64,000 nucleotides of DNA. It comes from Rhodoferax sp. AJA081-3 (lineage in GTDB: Bacteria; Pseudomonadota; Gammaproteobacteria; Burkholderiales; Burkholderiaceae_C). The notes under the pieces were generated by a model. That model saw only the letters and a list, made by a program, of their open reading frames with translations. It was not told the origin of the DNA and did no database searches. The stretch lies in the NCBI RefSeq assembly GCF_017798165.1, contig NZ_CP059068.1, forward strand, positions 992,001 to 1,056,000, written 5' to 3'. Numbering within the stretch: position 1 is the first letter of the stretch; every line of letters starts with the position of its first letter. The position numbers and the translations under genes are program-made. Shown here one piece after another: positions 8,788 to 18,061 of the stretch.

Positions 8788-10008
8788 TTAATGCGCAGCC
8801 CACTGGATCGTGGAAATATCAATGCCTTCTTTGAACATGTCCCACAGGGGGCTCAAGTCACGCAGCTTGGCTACATTTTTCTTGATGGTGTCCACGGCGT
8901 AGTCGATCTCGGCCTCGGTGGTCCAGCGGCCAATCGTCATGCGCAGGCTGCTGTGGGCCAGTTCGTCACTACGGCCCAGTGCGCGCAGCACGTAGCTGGG
9001 TTCCAGTGAGGCCGATGTACAGGCGGAGCCGCTGCTGACAGCCAAGCCCTTGATACCCATGATCAGCGACTCGCCTTCGACGTAGTTGAAGCTCATGTTC
9101 AGGTTGTGCGGCACGCGCTTCGTTTCGTGGCCGTTGATGAAGACCTGCTCCACATCCTTCAGGCCGGCCAGCATGCGTTCATGCAGGGCGCGGATGCGGA
9201 TGTTGTCGGAAGCCATCTCTTCTTTTGCAATCCGGTAGGCCTCTCCCATGCCCACAATCTGGTGTGTGGGCAGGGTGCCGCTGCGCATGCCGCGCTCGTG
9301 GCCGCCACCGTGCATTTGCGCTTCCAGGCGGATGCGGGGCTTGCGGCGCACAAACAATGCACCCACGCCCTTGGGGCCGTAGGTCTTGTGCGAGGTCAGA
9401 CTCATCAGATCGACGGGGAGCTGGGACAAATCAAATTCGACCCGGCCAGTGGCTTGCGCTGCATCCACGTGGAAAACGATGCCTTTTTCACGGCAGACCG
9501 CGCCAATACCAGCGATGTCTTGGATGACACCAATCTCATTGTTCACAAACATGACACTGACCAGGATCGTGTCCGGACGAATGGCAGCCTTGAACACGTC
9601 CATATCGATCAGGCCATCGGCCTGCACATCCAGATAGGTCACCTCAAAGCCCTGGCGCTCCAGCTCACGGCAGGTGTCCAGCACGGCCTTGTGCTCGGTC
9701 TTGACGGTGATGATGTGTTTGCCCTTGGACTTGTAGAAGTGCGCGGCACCCTTCAAGGCCAGGTTGATGGATTCGGTCGCGCCGGATGTCCAGACAATCT
9801 CGCGCGGGTCAGCGCCAATCAGGGCGGCAACCTGACCGCGGGCGTTTTCGACCGCCGCTTCAGCCTCCCAGCCCCAGGCGTGGCTGCGCGACGCGGGATT
9901 GCCGAAATGGTTGCGCAACCAGGGCACCATGGCATCGACCACGCGCTCGTCGCACGGCGTGGTGGCGCTGTAGTCCATGTAGATGGGGAAATGGGGTGTG
10001 GAATCCAT
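8788..10008 (-). CDS. iscS: Cysteine desulfurase IscS
   Basis: A 406-residue PLP-dependent cysteine desulfurase. Landmarks are [11 protein letters not shown] at the N-terminus, the PLP lysine in [12 protein letters not shown], and the persulfide cysteine in the loop [14 protein letters not shown]. It removes sulfur from cysteine for IscU and for tRNA thiolation. The C-terminal IscU-docking tail [18 protein letters not shown] is intact. It sits 12 bp upstream of iscU and 27 bp downstream of iscR, in the canonical order. Confidence 0.97.
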   Translation of the reverse strand: MDSTPHFPIYMDYSATTPCDERVVDAMVPWLRNHFGNPASRSHAWGWEAEAAVENARGQVAALIGADPREIVWTSGATESINLALKGAAHFYKSKGKHIITVKTEHKAVLDTCRELERQGFEVTYLDVQADGLIDMDVFKAAIRPDTILVSVMFVNNEIGVIQDIAGIGAVCREKGIVFHVDAAQATGRVEFDLSQLPVDLMSLTSHKTYGPKGVGALFVRRKPRIRLEAQMHGGGHERGMRSGTLPTHQIVGMGEAYRIAKEEMASDNIRIRALHERMLAGLKDVEQVFINGHETKRVPHNLNMSFNYVEGESLIMGIKGLAVSSGSACTSASLEPSYVLRALGRSDELAHSSLRMTIGRWTTEAEIDYAVDTIKKNVAKLRDLSPLWDMFKEGIDISTIQWAAH

Positions 10009-10035
10009 GGCAGTTAACTATTAAAACTAGGGGAA

Positions 10036-10572
10036 TCAGTTTTTGGAGAATGCATTGCCCAAGGCAAACACGGAATTGGGCGCGTTGATGCGTATGGGCT
10101 TGGTGATGGGCATGGCCGAGATGGCACGCTTGACACTGGGCTTGTCTTCCACCAGCAGACCTTTGGACAGTTGGTCATCCACCAGTTTTTGCAAGGTGAC
10201 CGAGTCCAAAAACTCCACCATGCGCACATTCAATGCGGCCCACAGGTCATGGGTCATGCAGCGCTCACCCTCACCCAGGCAGTTTTCCTTGCCGCCGCAG
10301 TGGGTGGCGTCGATGGGCTCATCCACCGAGACGATAATGTCTGCCACGGTGATGTCCGACGCTTTGCGCGCAAGGGTGTAACCGCCGCCGGGGCCACGGG
10401 TGGATTCCACCAGTTCATGGCGGCGCAGCTTGCCAAACAACTGCTCCAGGTACGACAGCGAAATCTGCTGGCGCTGGCTGATAGCGGCCAAGGTCACGGG
10501 CCCGCTGCTTTGTCGCAAGCCCAGATCAATCATGGCGGTGACCGCAAACCGGCCTTTGGTAGTGAGACGCAT
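10036..10572 (-). CDS. iscR: Fe-S cluster-responsive transcriptional regulator IscR
   Basis: An Rrf2-family winged-helix regulator. The start at 10572 (MRLTTKGRFAVTAM) is chosen because AAGGAG lies at 10579-10584 and matches the family start, giving 178 residues; a longer in-frame extension exists but lacks support. The cluster-binding cysteines are visible in THCGGKENCLGEGERCMTH. Holo-IscR represses its own operon. A type 1-like IscR site at 10594-10618 just upstream supports autoregulation. The C-terminal extension after SKGLLVEDK is longer than in E. coli. Confidence 0.95.
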   Translation of the reverse strand: MRLTTKGRFAVTAMIDLGLRQSSGPVTLAAISQRQQISLSYLEQLFGKLRRHELVESTRGPGGGYTLARKASDITVADIIVSVDEPIDATHCGGKENCLGEGERCMTHDLWAALNVRMVEFLDSVTLQKLVDDQLSKGLLVEDKPSVKRAISAMPITKPIRINAPNSVFALGNAFSKN

Positions 10573-10593
10573 GGAAAACTCCTTCAGTCCTAC

Positions 10594-10618
10594 TTGGTTG
10601 ACTATTCCACTCAAGTAT
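10594..10618 (-). promoter_or_regulatory. Candidate type 1 IscR binding site
   Basis: Read on the minus strand, the block ATACTTGAGTGGAATAGTCA and the CACCAA-like bases after it fit the E. coli type 1 consensus ATAsyyGACTrwwwyAGTCrrsTAT at about 20 of 25 positions. It lies 22 bp upstream of the iscR start codon, where autorepression would act. The match was made by eye against the published consensus. Confidence 0.65.
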
Positions 10619-10673
10619 ACCAAAAAACCTAGGGTTTTCCTCAGGTATTTAGACTGATCAGTCACAAACCCGT

Positions 10674-12794
<2,121 letters not shown>

Positions 12795-12867
12795 GGATTG
12801 GTTCGGCAAATGGGCAAAGATGGAACTGTAGTCCATGCGGTGCGTTTGCGTTTGTGGGGGCGCGCAC

Positions 12868-13055
12868 GCCGGGCCAGCGGTGTGGGCCGAGCGACCCTGC
12901 TGCGTGGGCCCTGCGGGCTGCCTTGCGGTGCTCGCGTCGGGCGGGGTCTGGCTAAACTCGCCCTGCGGGCTCAAACAACGCCAGCCCTGATCCGCCCGGC
13001 CCTGCGCGCCTCAGCCACGCACAAGGGATCGCCCAGCCCGCACCGCTGGCCCGGC
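12868..13055 (+). repeat. Palindromic element copy 1 (20-bp terminal inverted repeats)
   Basis: The ends GCCGGGCCAGCGGTGTGGGC (12868-12887) and GCCCGCACCGCTGGCCCGGC (13036-13055) are inverted repeats matching at 19 of 20 bases. The core (12938-12998) contains GGCGGGGTCTGGCTAAACTC and TCAAACAACGCCAGCCCTGA. It is shared in inverted orientation with the element at 13695-13874. No coding capacity was recognised; it lies upstream of uvrB. Confidence 0.75.
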
Positions 13056-13221
13056 TTGGGGATTGATTGCAGTGGATGAGAGTCAACACCCCGACTTATT
13101 TAGTGTGGGGTTGTGTGCTATTTTTATGGGAGCAGACTTTGTATATTCGACGTGGGCTAGGTGCCATTTTCATGCAGGATTCCGTCAGAGAATCACGCAT
13201 AGTTTTACGGTCTGCAATTCG

Positions 13222-13638
13222 ATGAACGCACTCGTGGACACAGCGCTCGTCGCTGCCGAAGTTGAAAACCTTCATCAGTTCATCCAGCAATGGTTCAATG
13301 GCTCCATCCCAAAGTCAGAAGAGGCATTTGCCAGGCTCTCAACCTCTTGGCCCCATGGCTTCACACTCATTGATCCTCACAACGAATGCCATTCGTCTAC
13401 CGAGTTGCTGAAATCCACATATCAGTTGCATGGTCAGTTTCCAAACCTTTCGATCCAGATCAAGAACATGAAGGTCAGCAGCCACCTGCCCGGCACAGCT
13501 GTCGCGGTCTATGAAGAGTGGCATGTGGAACCAATCGAATCGGAAGCTAGGCTATGCAGTGCAACTTTTGCCCTTGAAGCAGTTCATCCAGGCCGCCTCA
13601 GTTGGGTCCACATACACGAGTCAAAGCTGGCTATCTGA
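13222..13638 (+). CDS. Small NTF2-like (DUF4440/SnoaL type) protein
   Basis: A 138-residue protein that I place tentatively in the NTF2-like superfamily. The C-terminal half (VYEEWHVEP, then RLCSATFALEAVHPGRLSWVHIHESKL) resembles the strands of DUF4440-type proteins. No catalytic residues or function can be assigned. The start at 13222 is chosen by homology of the remaining part; the frame is open back to 13063, but that stretch has a different, low-quality composition. The gene is visibly lower in GC (near 50%) than its neighbours. It is bracketed by two inverted copies of a palindromic repeat, which suggests acquisition. Confidence 0.6.
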   Translation: MNALVDTALVAAEVENLHQFIQQWFNGSIPKSEEAFARLSTSWPHGFTLIDPHNECHSSTELLKSTYQLHGQFPNLSIQIKNMKVSSHLPGTAVAVYEEWHVEPIESEARLCSATFALEAVHPGRLSWVHIHESKLAI

Positions 13639-13694
13639 GCAACTGCGCTCTAACCCCAACGTTTTGAATAGTTTCTGGTAGCGATCACCCGAAA

Positions 13695-13874
13695 GCATGA
13701 GGCATCGCTCCGTGCCACCCTTGGGCGGTGCCGAGCAGCGCAGCGGCGGGCGGATCAGGGCTGGCGTTGTTTGAGGCGTAGCCGAGTTTAGCCAGACCCC
13801 GCCCGGCACGAGCAGTGCAGGGGAGTCGCGCCAGCGACCATCGCCCCAGGGTGGCACGGAGCGATGCCTCATGC
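13695..13874 (-). repeat. Palindromic element copy 2 (27-bp terminal inverted repeats)
   Basis: The ends 13695-13721 and 13848-13874 are perfect 27-bp inverted repeats, starting with CATGAGGCATCGCTCCGTGC at 13696. Imperfect pairing continues inward. The core (13747-13805) is the reverse complement of the core of the element at 12868-13055. The terminal repeats of the two copies are unrelated in sequence. It ends 25 bp upstream of the ybgC start. Confidence 0.8.
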
Positions 13875-13899
13875 GCCCCCGTCTGCAACAATATTGCCC

Positions 13900-14340
13900 A
13901 TGCGCCCCACCCCCCTCCCCCCACCCGACAACGTCTTCACCTGGCCCGTCCGAATCTATTGGGAGGACACCGATGCAGGCGGCATCGTCTTCTACGCCAA
14001 CTACCTGAAATTCTTCGAGCGCGCCCGCACCGAATGGCTGCGCGCCAAAGGTGTGGAGCAGCGCCAACTGCAGCAAGACCTGGGCTGCATCTTTGTGGTG
14101 AGCGACGTGCAAATCAAATACCTGCGCTCGGCTAGGCTGGACGACCAGTTGCTGGTCACCTCGCACTTGAGCGAGCTGGGGCGGTCGTCCTTCACCATCC
14201 AGCAAGAGGCGCGGCTGGTATCTGCGGATGCCGCGCCGGTGGTGCTGTGCACGGGCTCCGTGCGCGTTGGCTGGATACACGGCCAGACCTCCAAGCCCGC
14301 GCGCATACCGCCCGAACTGCAGCAGGCTCTGCAGGGCTGA
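13900..14340 (+). CDS. ybgC: Acyl-CoA thioesterase, YbgC/tol-pal type
   Basis: A hotdog-fold thioesterase of about 146 residues. The catalytic-loop motif YWEDTDAGGIVFYANYLKFFERARTEW is typical of YbgC/4-hydroxybenzoyl-CoA thioesterase proteins, with the catalytic Asp in EDTDAGG. It hydrolyses short acyl-CoA or acyl-ACP thioesters, and in many proteobacteria it is linked to tol-pal, although tol genes are not here. The start at 13900 is preferred, because upstream ATGs at 13864 and 13871 fall inside the arm of a palindromic repeat. An aminotransferase gene follows 150 bp downstream. Confidence 0.9.
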   Translation: MRPTPLPPPDNVFTWPVRIYWEDTDAGGIVFYANYLKFFERARTEWLRAKGVEQRQLQQDLGCIFVVSDVQIKYLRSARLDDQLLVTSHLSELGRSSFTIQQEARLVSADAAPVVLCTGSVRVGWIHGQTSKPARIPPELQQALQG

Positions 14341-14491
14341 AGAATCCGGTGATGTGGCGGGCTGCAGAATCCATGCAGTATCCGCATCACATCCCCACCT
14401 CGGGGTAAACCCACCCCGGTAGAATGAGGGCCGACACCAGCCCCGTGCTGCTGCTTCGCACCCCTCCCGAATCTTTCCCACAGGACCCGCT

Positions 14492-15688
14492 ATGTCTCTC
14501 TTCTCCTCCGTCGAAATGGCCCCCCGCGACCCTATCCTGGGTCTGAACGAGCAATTCAACGCCGACACCAACCCTGCCAAAGTCAACCTGGGCGTGGGCG
14601 TGTACTTTGACGACAACGGCAAGCTGCCCCTGCTGCAGTGTGTGCAGGCCGCTGAAAAAACCATGATGGACAAGCCCACCGCCCGCGGCTATCTGCCTAT
14701 CGACGGCATCGTGGCCTATGACAACGCGGTCAAGAGCCTGGTGTTTGGTGCCGACAGCGAACCCCTCACCTCGGGCCGCGTGGCCACCGTGCAAGCCATT
14801 GGCGGCACCGGCGGCCTGAAGATTGGTGCCGACTTCCTGAAGAAGCTCAACCCCAACGCCAAGGTACTGATCTCCGACCCCAGCTGGGAAAACCACCGCG
14901 CGCTGTTCAACAGCGCTGGTTTCGAGGTCGACACCTACGCCTACTACGACGCCGCCAAGCGCGGTGTCAATGTCGAAGGTTTCCTGGCCAGCCTGAACGC
15001 GGCCGCGCCCGGCACCATCGTGGTGCTTCACGCCTGCTGCCACAACCCCACCGGCTACGACATCACTCCCGCTGACTGGGACAAAGTGATTGCCGTGGTG
15101 AAGGCCAAGGAACTGACCCCCTTCCTGGACATGGCCTACCAAGGCTTTGGTTACGGCATTGCCGAAGACGGCGCCGTGATCCAGAAGTTTGTCGCCGCCG
15201 GCCTGAACTTCTTTGTGTCCACCTCCTTCTCCAAGAGCTTCAGCCTCTACGGCGAGCGCGTGGGCGGCCTGTCCGTGCTGTGCAAGGACAAGGAAGAAGC
15301 CGGCCGCGTGCTGAGCCAACTCAAGATCGTCATCCGCACCAACTACTCCAACCCACCCACACACGGTGGCGCTGTGGTGGCAGCCGTGCTGAACAACCCC
15401 GAGCTGCGTGCCCTGTGGGAAAAAGAGCTGGGCGAAATGCGCGTGCGTATCAAGGCCATGCGCCAGAAGCTGGTCGATGGCCTGAAGGCTGCGGGTGTCA
15501 AGCAAGACATGTCTTTCATCACCACCCAGATCGGCATGTTCAGCTACTCGGGCCTGACCAAGGACCAGATGGTGCGCCTGCGCAGCGAATTCGGCGTCTA
15601 CGGCACTGACACCGGCCGTATGTGTGTGGCCGCGCTGAACAGCAAGAACATCGACTACGTATGCGCGTCGATTGCCAAGGTCGTTTAA
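14492..15688 (+). CDS. tyrB: Aromatic-amino-acid/aspartate aminotransferase (class I)
   Basis: A 398-residue class I aminotransferase. The PLP-binding lysine is Lys248 in STSFSKSFSLYGERVGG. Other landmarks are YLPIDGIVAY, the HACCHNPTG cofactor segment near residue 180, and GRMCVAAL carrying the carboxylate-binding arginine. It transfers amino groups between aspartate or aromatic amino acids and 2-oxoglutarate; the sequence does not settle whether the main substrate is aspartate or tyrosine. In Burkholderiales such a gene commonly lies next to uvrB, and here the foldback block and ybgC separate them. A dispersed repeat starts 10 bp after its stop. Confidence 0.92.
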   Translation: MSLFSSVEMAPRDPILGLNEQFNADTNPAKVNLGVGVYFDDNGKLPLLQCVQAAEKTMMDKPTARGYLPIDGIVAYDNAVKSLVFGADSEPLTSGRVATVQAIGGTGGLKIGADFLKKLNPNAKVLISDPSWENHRALFNSAGFEVDTYAYYDAAKRGVNVEGFLASLNAAAPGTIVVLHACCHNPTGYDITPADWDKVIAVVKAKELTPFLDMAYQGFGYGIAEDGAVIQKFVAAGLNFFVSTSFSKSFSLYGERVGGLSVLCKDKEEAGRVLSQLKIVIRTNYSNPPTHGGAVVAAVLNNPELRALWEKELGEMRVRIKAMRQKLVDGLKAAGVKQDMSFITTQIGMFSYSGLTKDQMVRLRSEFGVYGTDTGRMCVAALNSKNIDYVCASIAKVV

Positions 15689-15697
15689 GCCAAATTG

Positions 15698-15746
15698 GGC
15701 TCCAGCCCCCGTCAATACTACGTAGGCCGCTACCAATACAGTAGCG
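15698..15746 (-). repeat. Dispersed repeat copy after the aminotransferase gene
   Basis: Plus strand: GGCTCCAGCCCCCGTCAATA, a spacer, then the hairpin CGCTACCAATACAGTAGCG. This is the reverse orientation of the copies near 31320 and 35163. It sits immediately 3' of the aminotransferase gene. Confidence 0.75.
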
Positions 15747-15892
15747 GCCTACTGGTTCGTGGCGGAGCACTTGTTTGGGCGGTGTACTGCAACCCCACCC
15801 TACAGTCCCTGTCACCAAGCTGACAAACACCGGGAATCTACGGGGTTTCCTAGGGCCAAACGCCAACCCCGCACACGTGTAAAGCTGGTATA

Positions 15893-15903
15893 TTGCACTG
15901 CAA
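15893..15903 (+). promoter_or_regulatory. Candidate PhaR-type operator before phaZ
   Basis: The sequence TTGCACTGCAA is a perfect TTGC-N3-GCAA palindrome, 42 bp upstream of the PHB depolymerase start. PhaR repressors of PHA genes bind TGC-N3-GCA palindromes (described for Paracoccus), so PhaR control of phaZ is plausible. The assignment is by eye and untested. Confidence 0.45.
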
Positions 15904-15944
15904 CATTTCTATTGTTGAAACGTTCTTCCGAAAGCGAGTCTCCC

Positions 15945-17384
15945 ATGCTGTACCAGTTCTACGAAACCCAGCGGTCCTTGATGGAGCCCTTTTCTGACCT
16001 GGCCCAGACCGCCGCCAAAGTGTTTGCCAACCCCCTGACGCTGGCCGGCCAAAACCCGTTTGCGCAACGCATCTCTGCGGGTTACGACCTGATGCACCGC
16101 CTGGGCAAGGACTACGAAAAACCCGAATTCGGCCTGCGCACCATTGATGTGGACGGCGTGGAGGTGGCCATCCACGAACGCGTGGAGGTTGCCAAGCCCT
16201 TTTGTGAACTGCGCCGCTTCAAACGCTTCACCGACGACACTGACACACTGGAAAAGATCAAGGGCCAGCCCGCAGTGCTGATCGTGGCGCCCTTGTCGGG
16301 CCACTACGCCACGCTATTACGCGACACCGTCAAGACCATGCTGAAGGACCACAAGGTCTACATCACCGACTGGAAAAACGCGCGCCTGGTGCCCCTGTCC
16401 GAGGGTGGCTTCAACCTGGACGACTATGTGAACTACGTGCAGGAGTTCATCCGCCACGTGCAGGCCAAATATGGCAACTGCCACGTCATGAGCGTGTGCC
16501 AGCCCACCGTGCCGGTGTTGGCCGCCGTGTCGCTGATGGCCGCGCGTGGCGAACCCACGCCGCTGACCATGACCATGATGGGTGGCCCTATCGACGCGCG
16601 CAAATCGCCCACGGCCGTCAACAACCTGGCCATGAACAAGAGTTACAGCTGGTTCGAGAACAACGTGATCTTCCGCGTGCCCTCCAACTTCCCCGGCGCG
16701 GGCCGCCGCGTCTACCCCGGCTTCTTGCAGTACACCGGCTTTGTGGCCATGAACCCCAGCAACCACGCCAACAGCCATTACGACTACTTCAAGGACCTGA
16801 TCAAGGGTGACGACGCCAGCACCGAAGCCCACCGCAAGTTCTACGACGAGTACAACGCTGTGCTGGACATGGACGCCAATTACTACCTGGACACCATCAA
16901 GGTCGTGTTCCAGGACTTCAGCCTGGTCAACGGCACCTGGGACGTCAAGGGTGTGAATGGCAAGGTTGAACGGGTTCGCCCCGAAGCCATCAAGACCACG
17001 GCACTGTTTTCGGTGGAAGGTGAGCTGGACGACATCTCCGGCTCCGGCCAGACCCAGGCCGTGCATGACATCTGTACCGGTGTGCCGCGCAGCATGCAAA
17101 AGCACTTTGAAGCCAAGGGAGCCGGCCACTACGGCATCTTCTCGGGCCGGCGTTGGCGCGAACATGTGTACCCCCAGGTGAAGTCCTTCATCCTGTCCCA
17201 GCATGTTCCCAGCACCCCCGCGGTTGCTGACCGGCGGGCGGCTAAACCGGCTGCTGTGGTTGAGCCCAAAGCCGTTGTAGCCCCCGTGGCAAAGAAAGTG
17301 GCAAAACCGGCTGCAGCCCCCGCAAAGGCTGCTCGTACCGCTACTAAAAAGGTAGCGACCAAACGCAGCACTGCCAAGAAGTGA
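15945..17384 (+). CDS. phaZ: Intracellular polyhydroxybutyrate depolymerase with Ala/Lys/Pro-rich tail
   Basis: The first 420 or so residues match the intracellular PHB depolymerase family (PhaZa type). They begin MLYQFYETQR, have HRLGKDYEKPEFG near residue 51, and carry the nucleophile Cys185 in MSVCQPTVP, where cysteine replaces the usual lipase-box serine. The enzyme degrades native PHB granules. Start 15945 is chosen from this N-terminus, giving 479 residues. Residues about 423-479 are an added tail rich in Ala, Lys and Pro (KKVAKPAAAPAKAARTATKK). It resembles histone-H1-like or PhaF-type tails, and part of it is encoded by repeat-like DNA. The stop overlaps the next gene as GTGA. Confidence 0.9.
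   Translation: MLYQFYETQRSLMEPFSDLAQTAAKVFANPLTLAGQNPFAQRISAGYDLMHRLGKDYEKPEFGLRTIDVDGVEVAIHERVEVAKPFCELRRFKRFTDDTDTLEKIKGQPAVLIVAPLSGHYATLLRDTVKTMLKDHKVYITDWKNARLVPLSEGGFNLDDYVNYVQEFIRHVQAKYGNCHVMSVCQPTVPVLAAVSLMAARGEPTPLTMTMMGGPIDARKSPTAVNNLAMNKSYSWFENNVIFRVPSNFPGAGRRVYPGFLQYTGFVAMNPSNHANSHYDYFKDLIKGDDASTEAHRKFYDEYNAVLDMDANYYLDTIKVVFQDFSLVNGTWDVKGVNGKVERVRPEAIKTTALFSVEGELDDISGSGQTQAVHDICTGVPRSMQKHFEAKGAGHYGIFSGRRWREHVYPQVKSFILSQHVPSTPAVADRRAAKPAAVVEPKAVVAPVAKKVAKPAAAPAKAARTATKKVATKRSTAKK
17310..17356 (-). repeat. In-frame copy of the dispersed repeat in the phaZ tail
   Basis: Plus strand: GCTGCAGCCCCCGC, about 16 nt, then the hairpin GCTACTAAAAAGGTAGC. This is the same order and orientation as the copy at 15698. 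It encodes PhaZ residues about 456-471. A second repeat-end-like block, GTTGTAGCCCCCGTGG, lies 36 bp upstream at 17274-17289 in the same tail. Confidence 0.6.
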
Positions 17385-18061
17385 GTAGCCCGGCGCAACC
17401 GCTGGGGCAACTTGCGGCCCGCATTCTGGATGCGCTGCCGCAAACCCAGTGCACGCGCTGCGGTTACCCGGATTGCGCGGGTTATGCCCAGGCCATCACG
17501 TCTGGAGAAGCGGACATCAACCAATGCCCACCCGGCGGACAGGAAGGCGTGGTCCGTCTGGCGCAGATCACCGCCCGGCCAGCCAAGCCCTTGAACCCTG
17601 ACTTTGGCCTGGAAGCGCCGCGCCAGGTCGTTTTTATTGACGAAAACTGGTGCATAGGCTGCACGCTGTGCCTGGATGCCTGCCCGACCGACGCCATCAT
17701 GGGCAGCAACAAACGTATGCACACCGTCATCGAGGCCTATTGCACCGGTTGTGAGTTGTGTTTGCCCGTCTGCCCGGTGGACTGCATCAAGCTGGAGAAT
17801 GCCAGTGGTGACGCCACCGGCTGGGCCGCATGGTCACAGCCAGCGGCCGACCTGGCGCGAACACGTTACGCCGCCAAGACCGAGCGCACTGCGCGCGCCA
17901 AGGAAGCGCACGCACACAAACAGCAGGCGCAGGTACAGGCCAAGCTGGCCGACCTGGCGGCGCATTCCCGCATCACCGACCCCGCCGTGCTGGACCACAA
18001 ACGCGCCATCATCGAAGCCGCCATGGCTCGCGCCCGCAGCAAACGCGCGGGCCTAGACTAG
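17381..18061 (+). CDS. rsxB: RnfB/RsxB-like ferredoxin (4Fe-4S domain plus two ferredoxin clusters)
   Basis: A 226-residue protein with three cluster motifs. The N-terminal Fe-S domain has Cys24, Cys27, Cys32 and Cys49 (QCTRCGYPDC then NQCPPGG). Two ferredoxin motifs follow, Cys91-94-97-101 (CIGCTLCLDACP) and Cys121-124-127-131 (CTGCELCLPVCP). The last 80 residues are charged and helical. It resembles RnfB without the N-terminal membrane helix; such stand-alone genes are common in Burkholderiales, and no other rnf gene is here. The partner is unknown. It starts with GTG overlapping the phaZ stop. Its TAG stop and the TAG of the convergent gene share one CTAG. Confidence 0.88.
   Translation: MSSPAQPLGQLAARILDALPQTQCTRCGYPDCAGYAQAITSGEADINQCPPGGQEGVVRLAQITARPAKPLNPDFGLEAPRQVVFIDENWCIGCTLCLDACPTDAIMGSNKRMHTVIEAYCTGCELCLPVCPVDCIKLENASGDATGWAAWSQPAADLARTRYAAKTERTARAKEAHAHKQQAQVQAKLADLAAHSRITDPAVLDHKRAIIEAAMARARSKRAGLD

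Noticed and set aside
12795..12974. N-terminal extension of uvrB
   Set aside because: The extra 60 codons are low-complexity and run into the palindromic element. UvrB homologs start close to the [14 protein letters not shown] segment.
12868..13874. Composite transposon or insertion sequence
   Set aside because: No transposase frame exists in or between the elements, and no clear target-site duplication was seen at the outer ends.
13621..14679. 352-codon open frame on the minus strand across the palindromic element and ybgC
   Set aside because: It reads through the repeat and antisense to ybgC, and its translation shows no family pattern.
15945..17384. Interpretation of the PHB gene as a synthase (phaC)
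   Set aside because: The N-terminus and the SVCQPTVP context match the intracellular depolymerase family. PhaC would have a longer N-terminal domain and a GxCxG lipase-like box.
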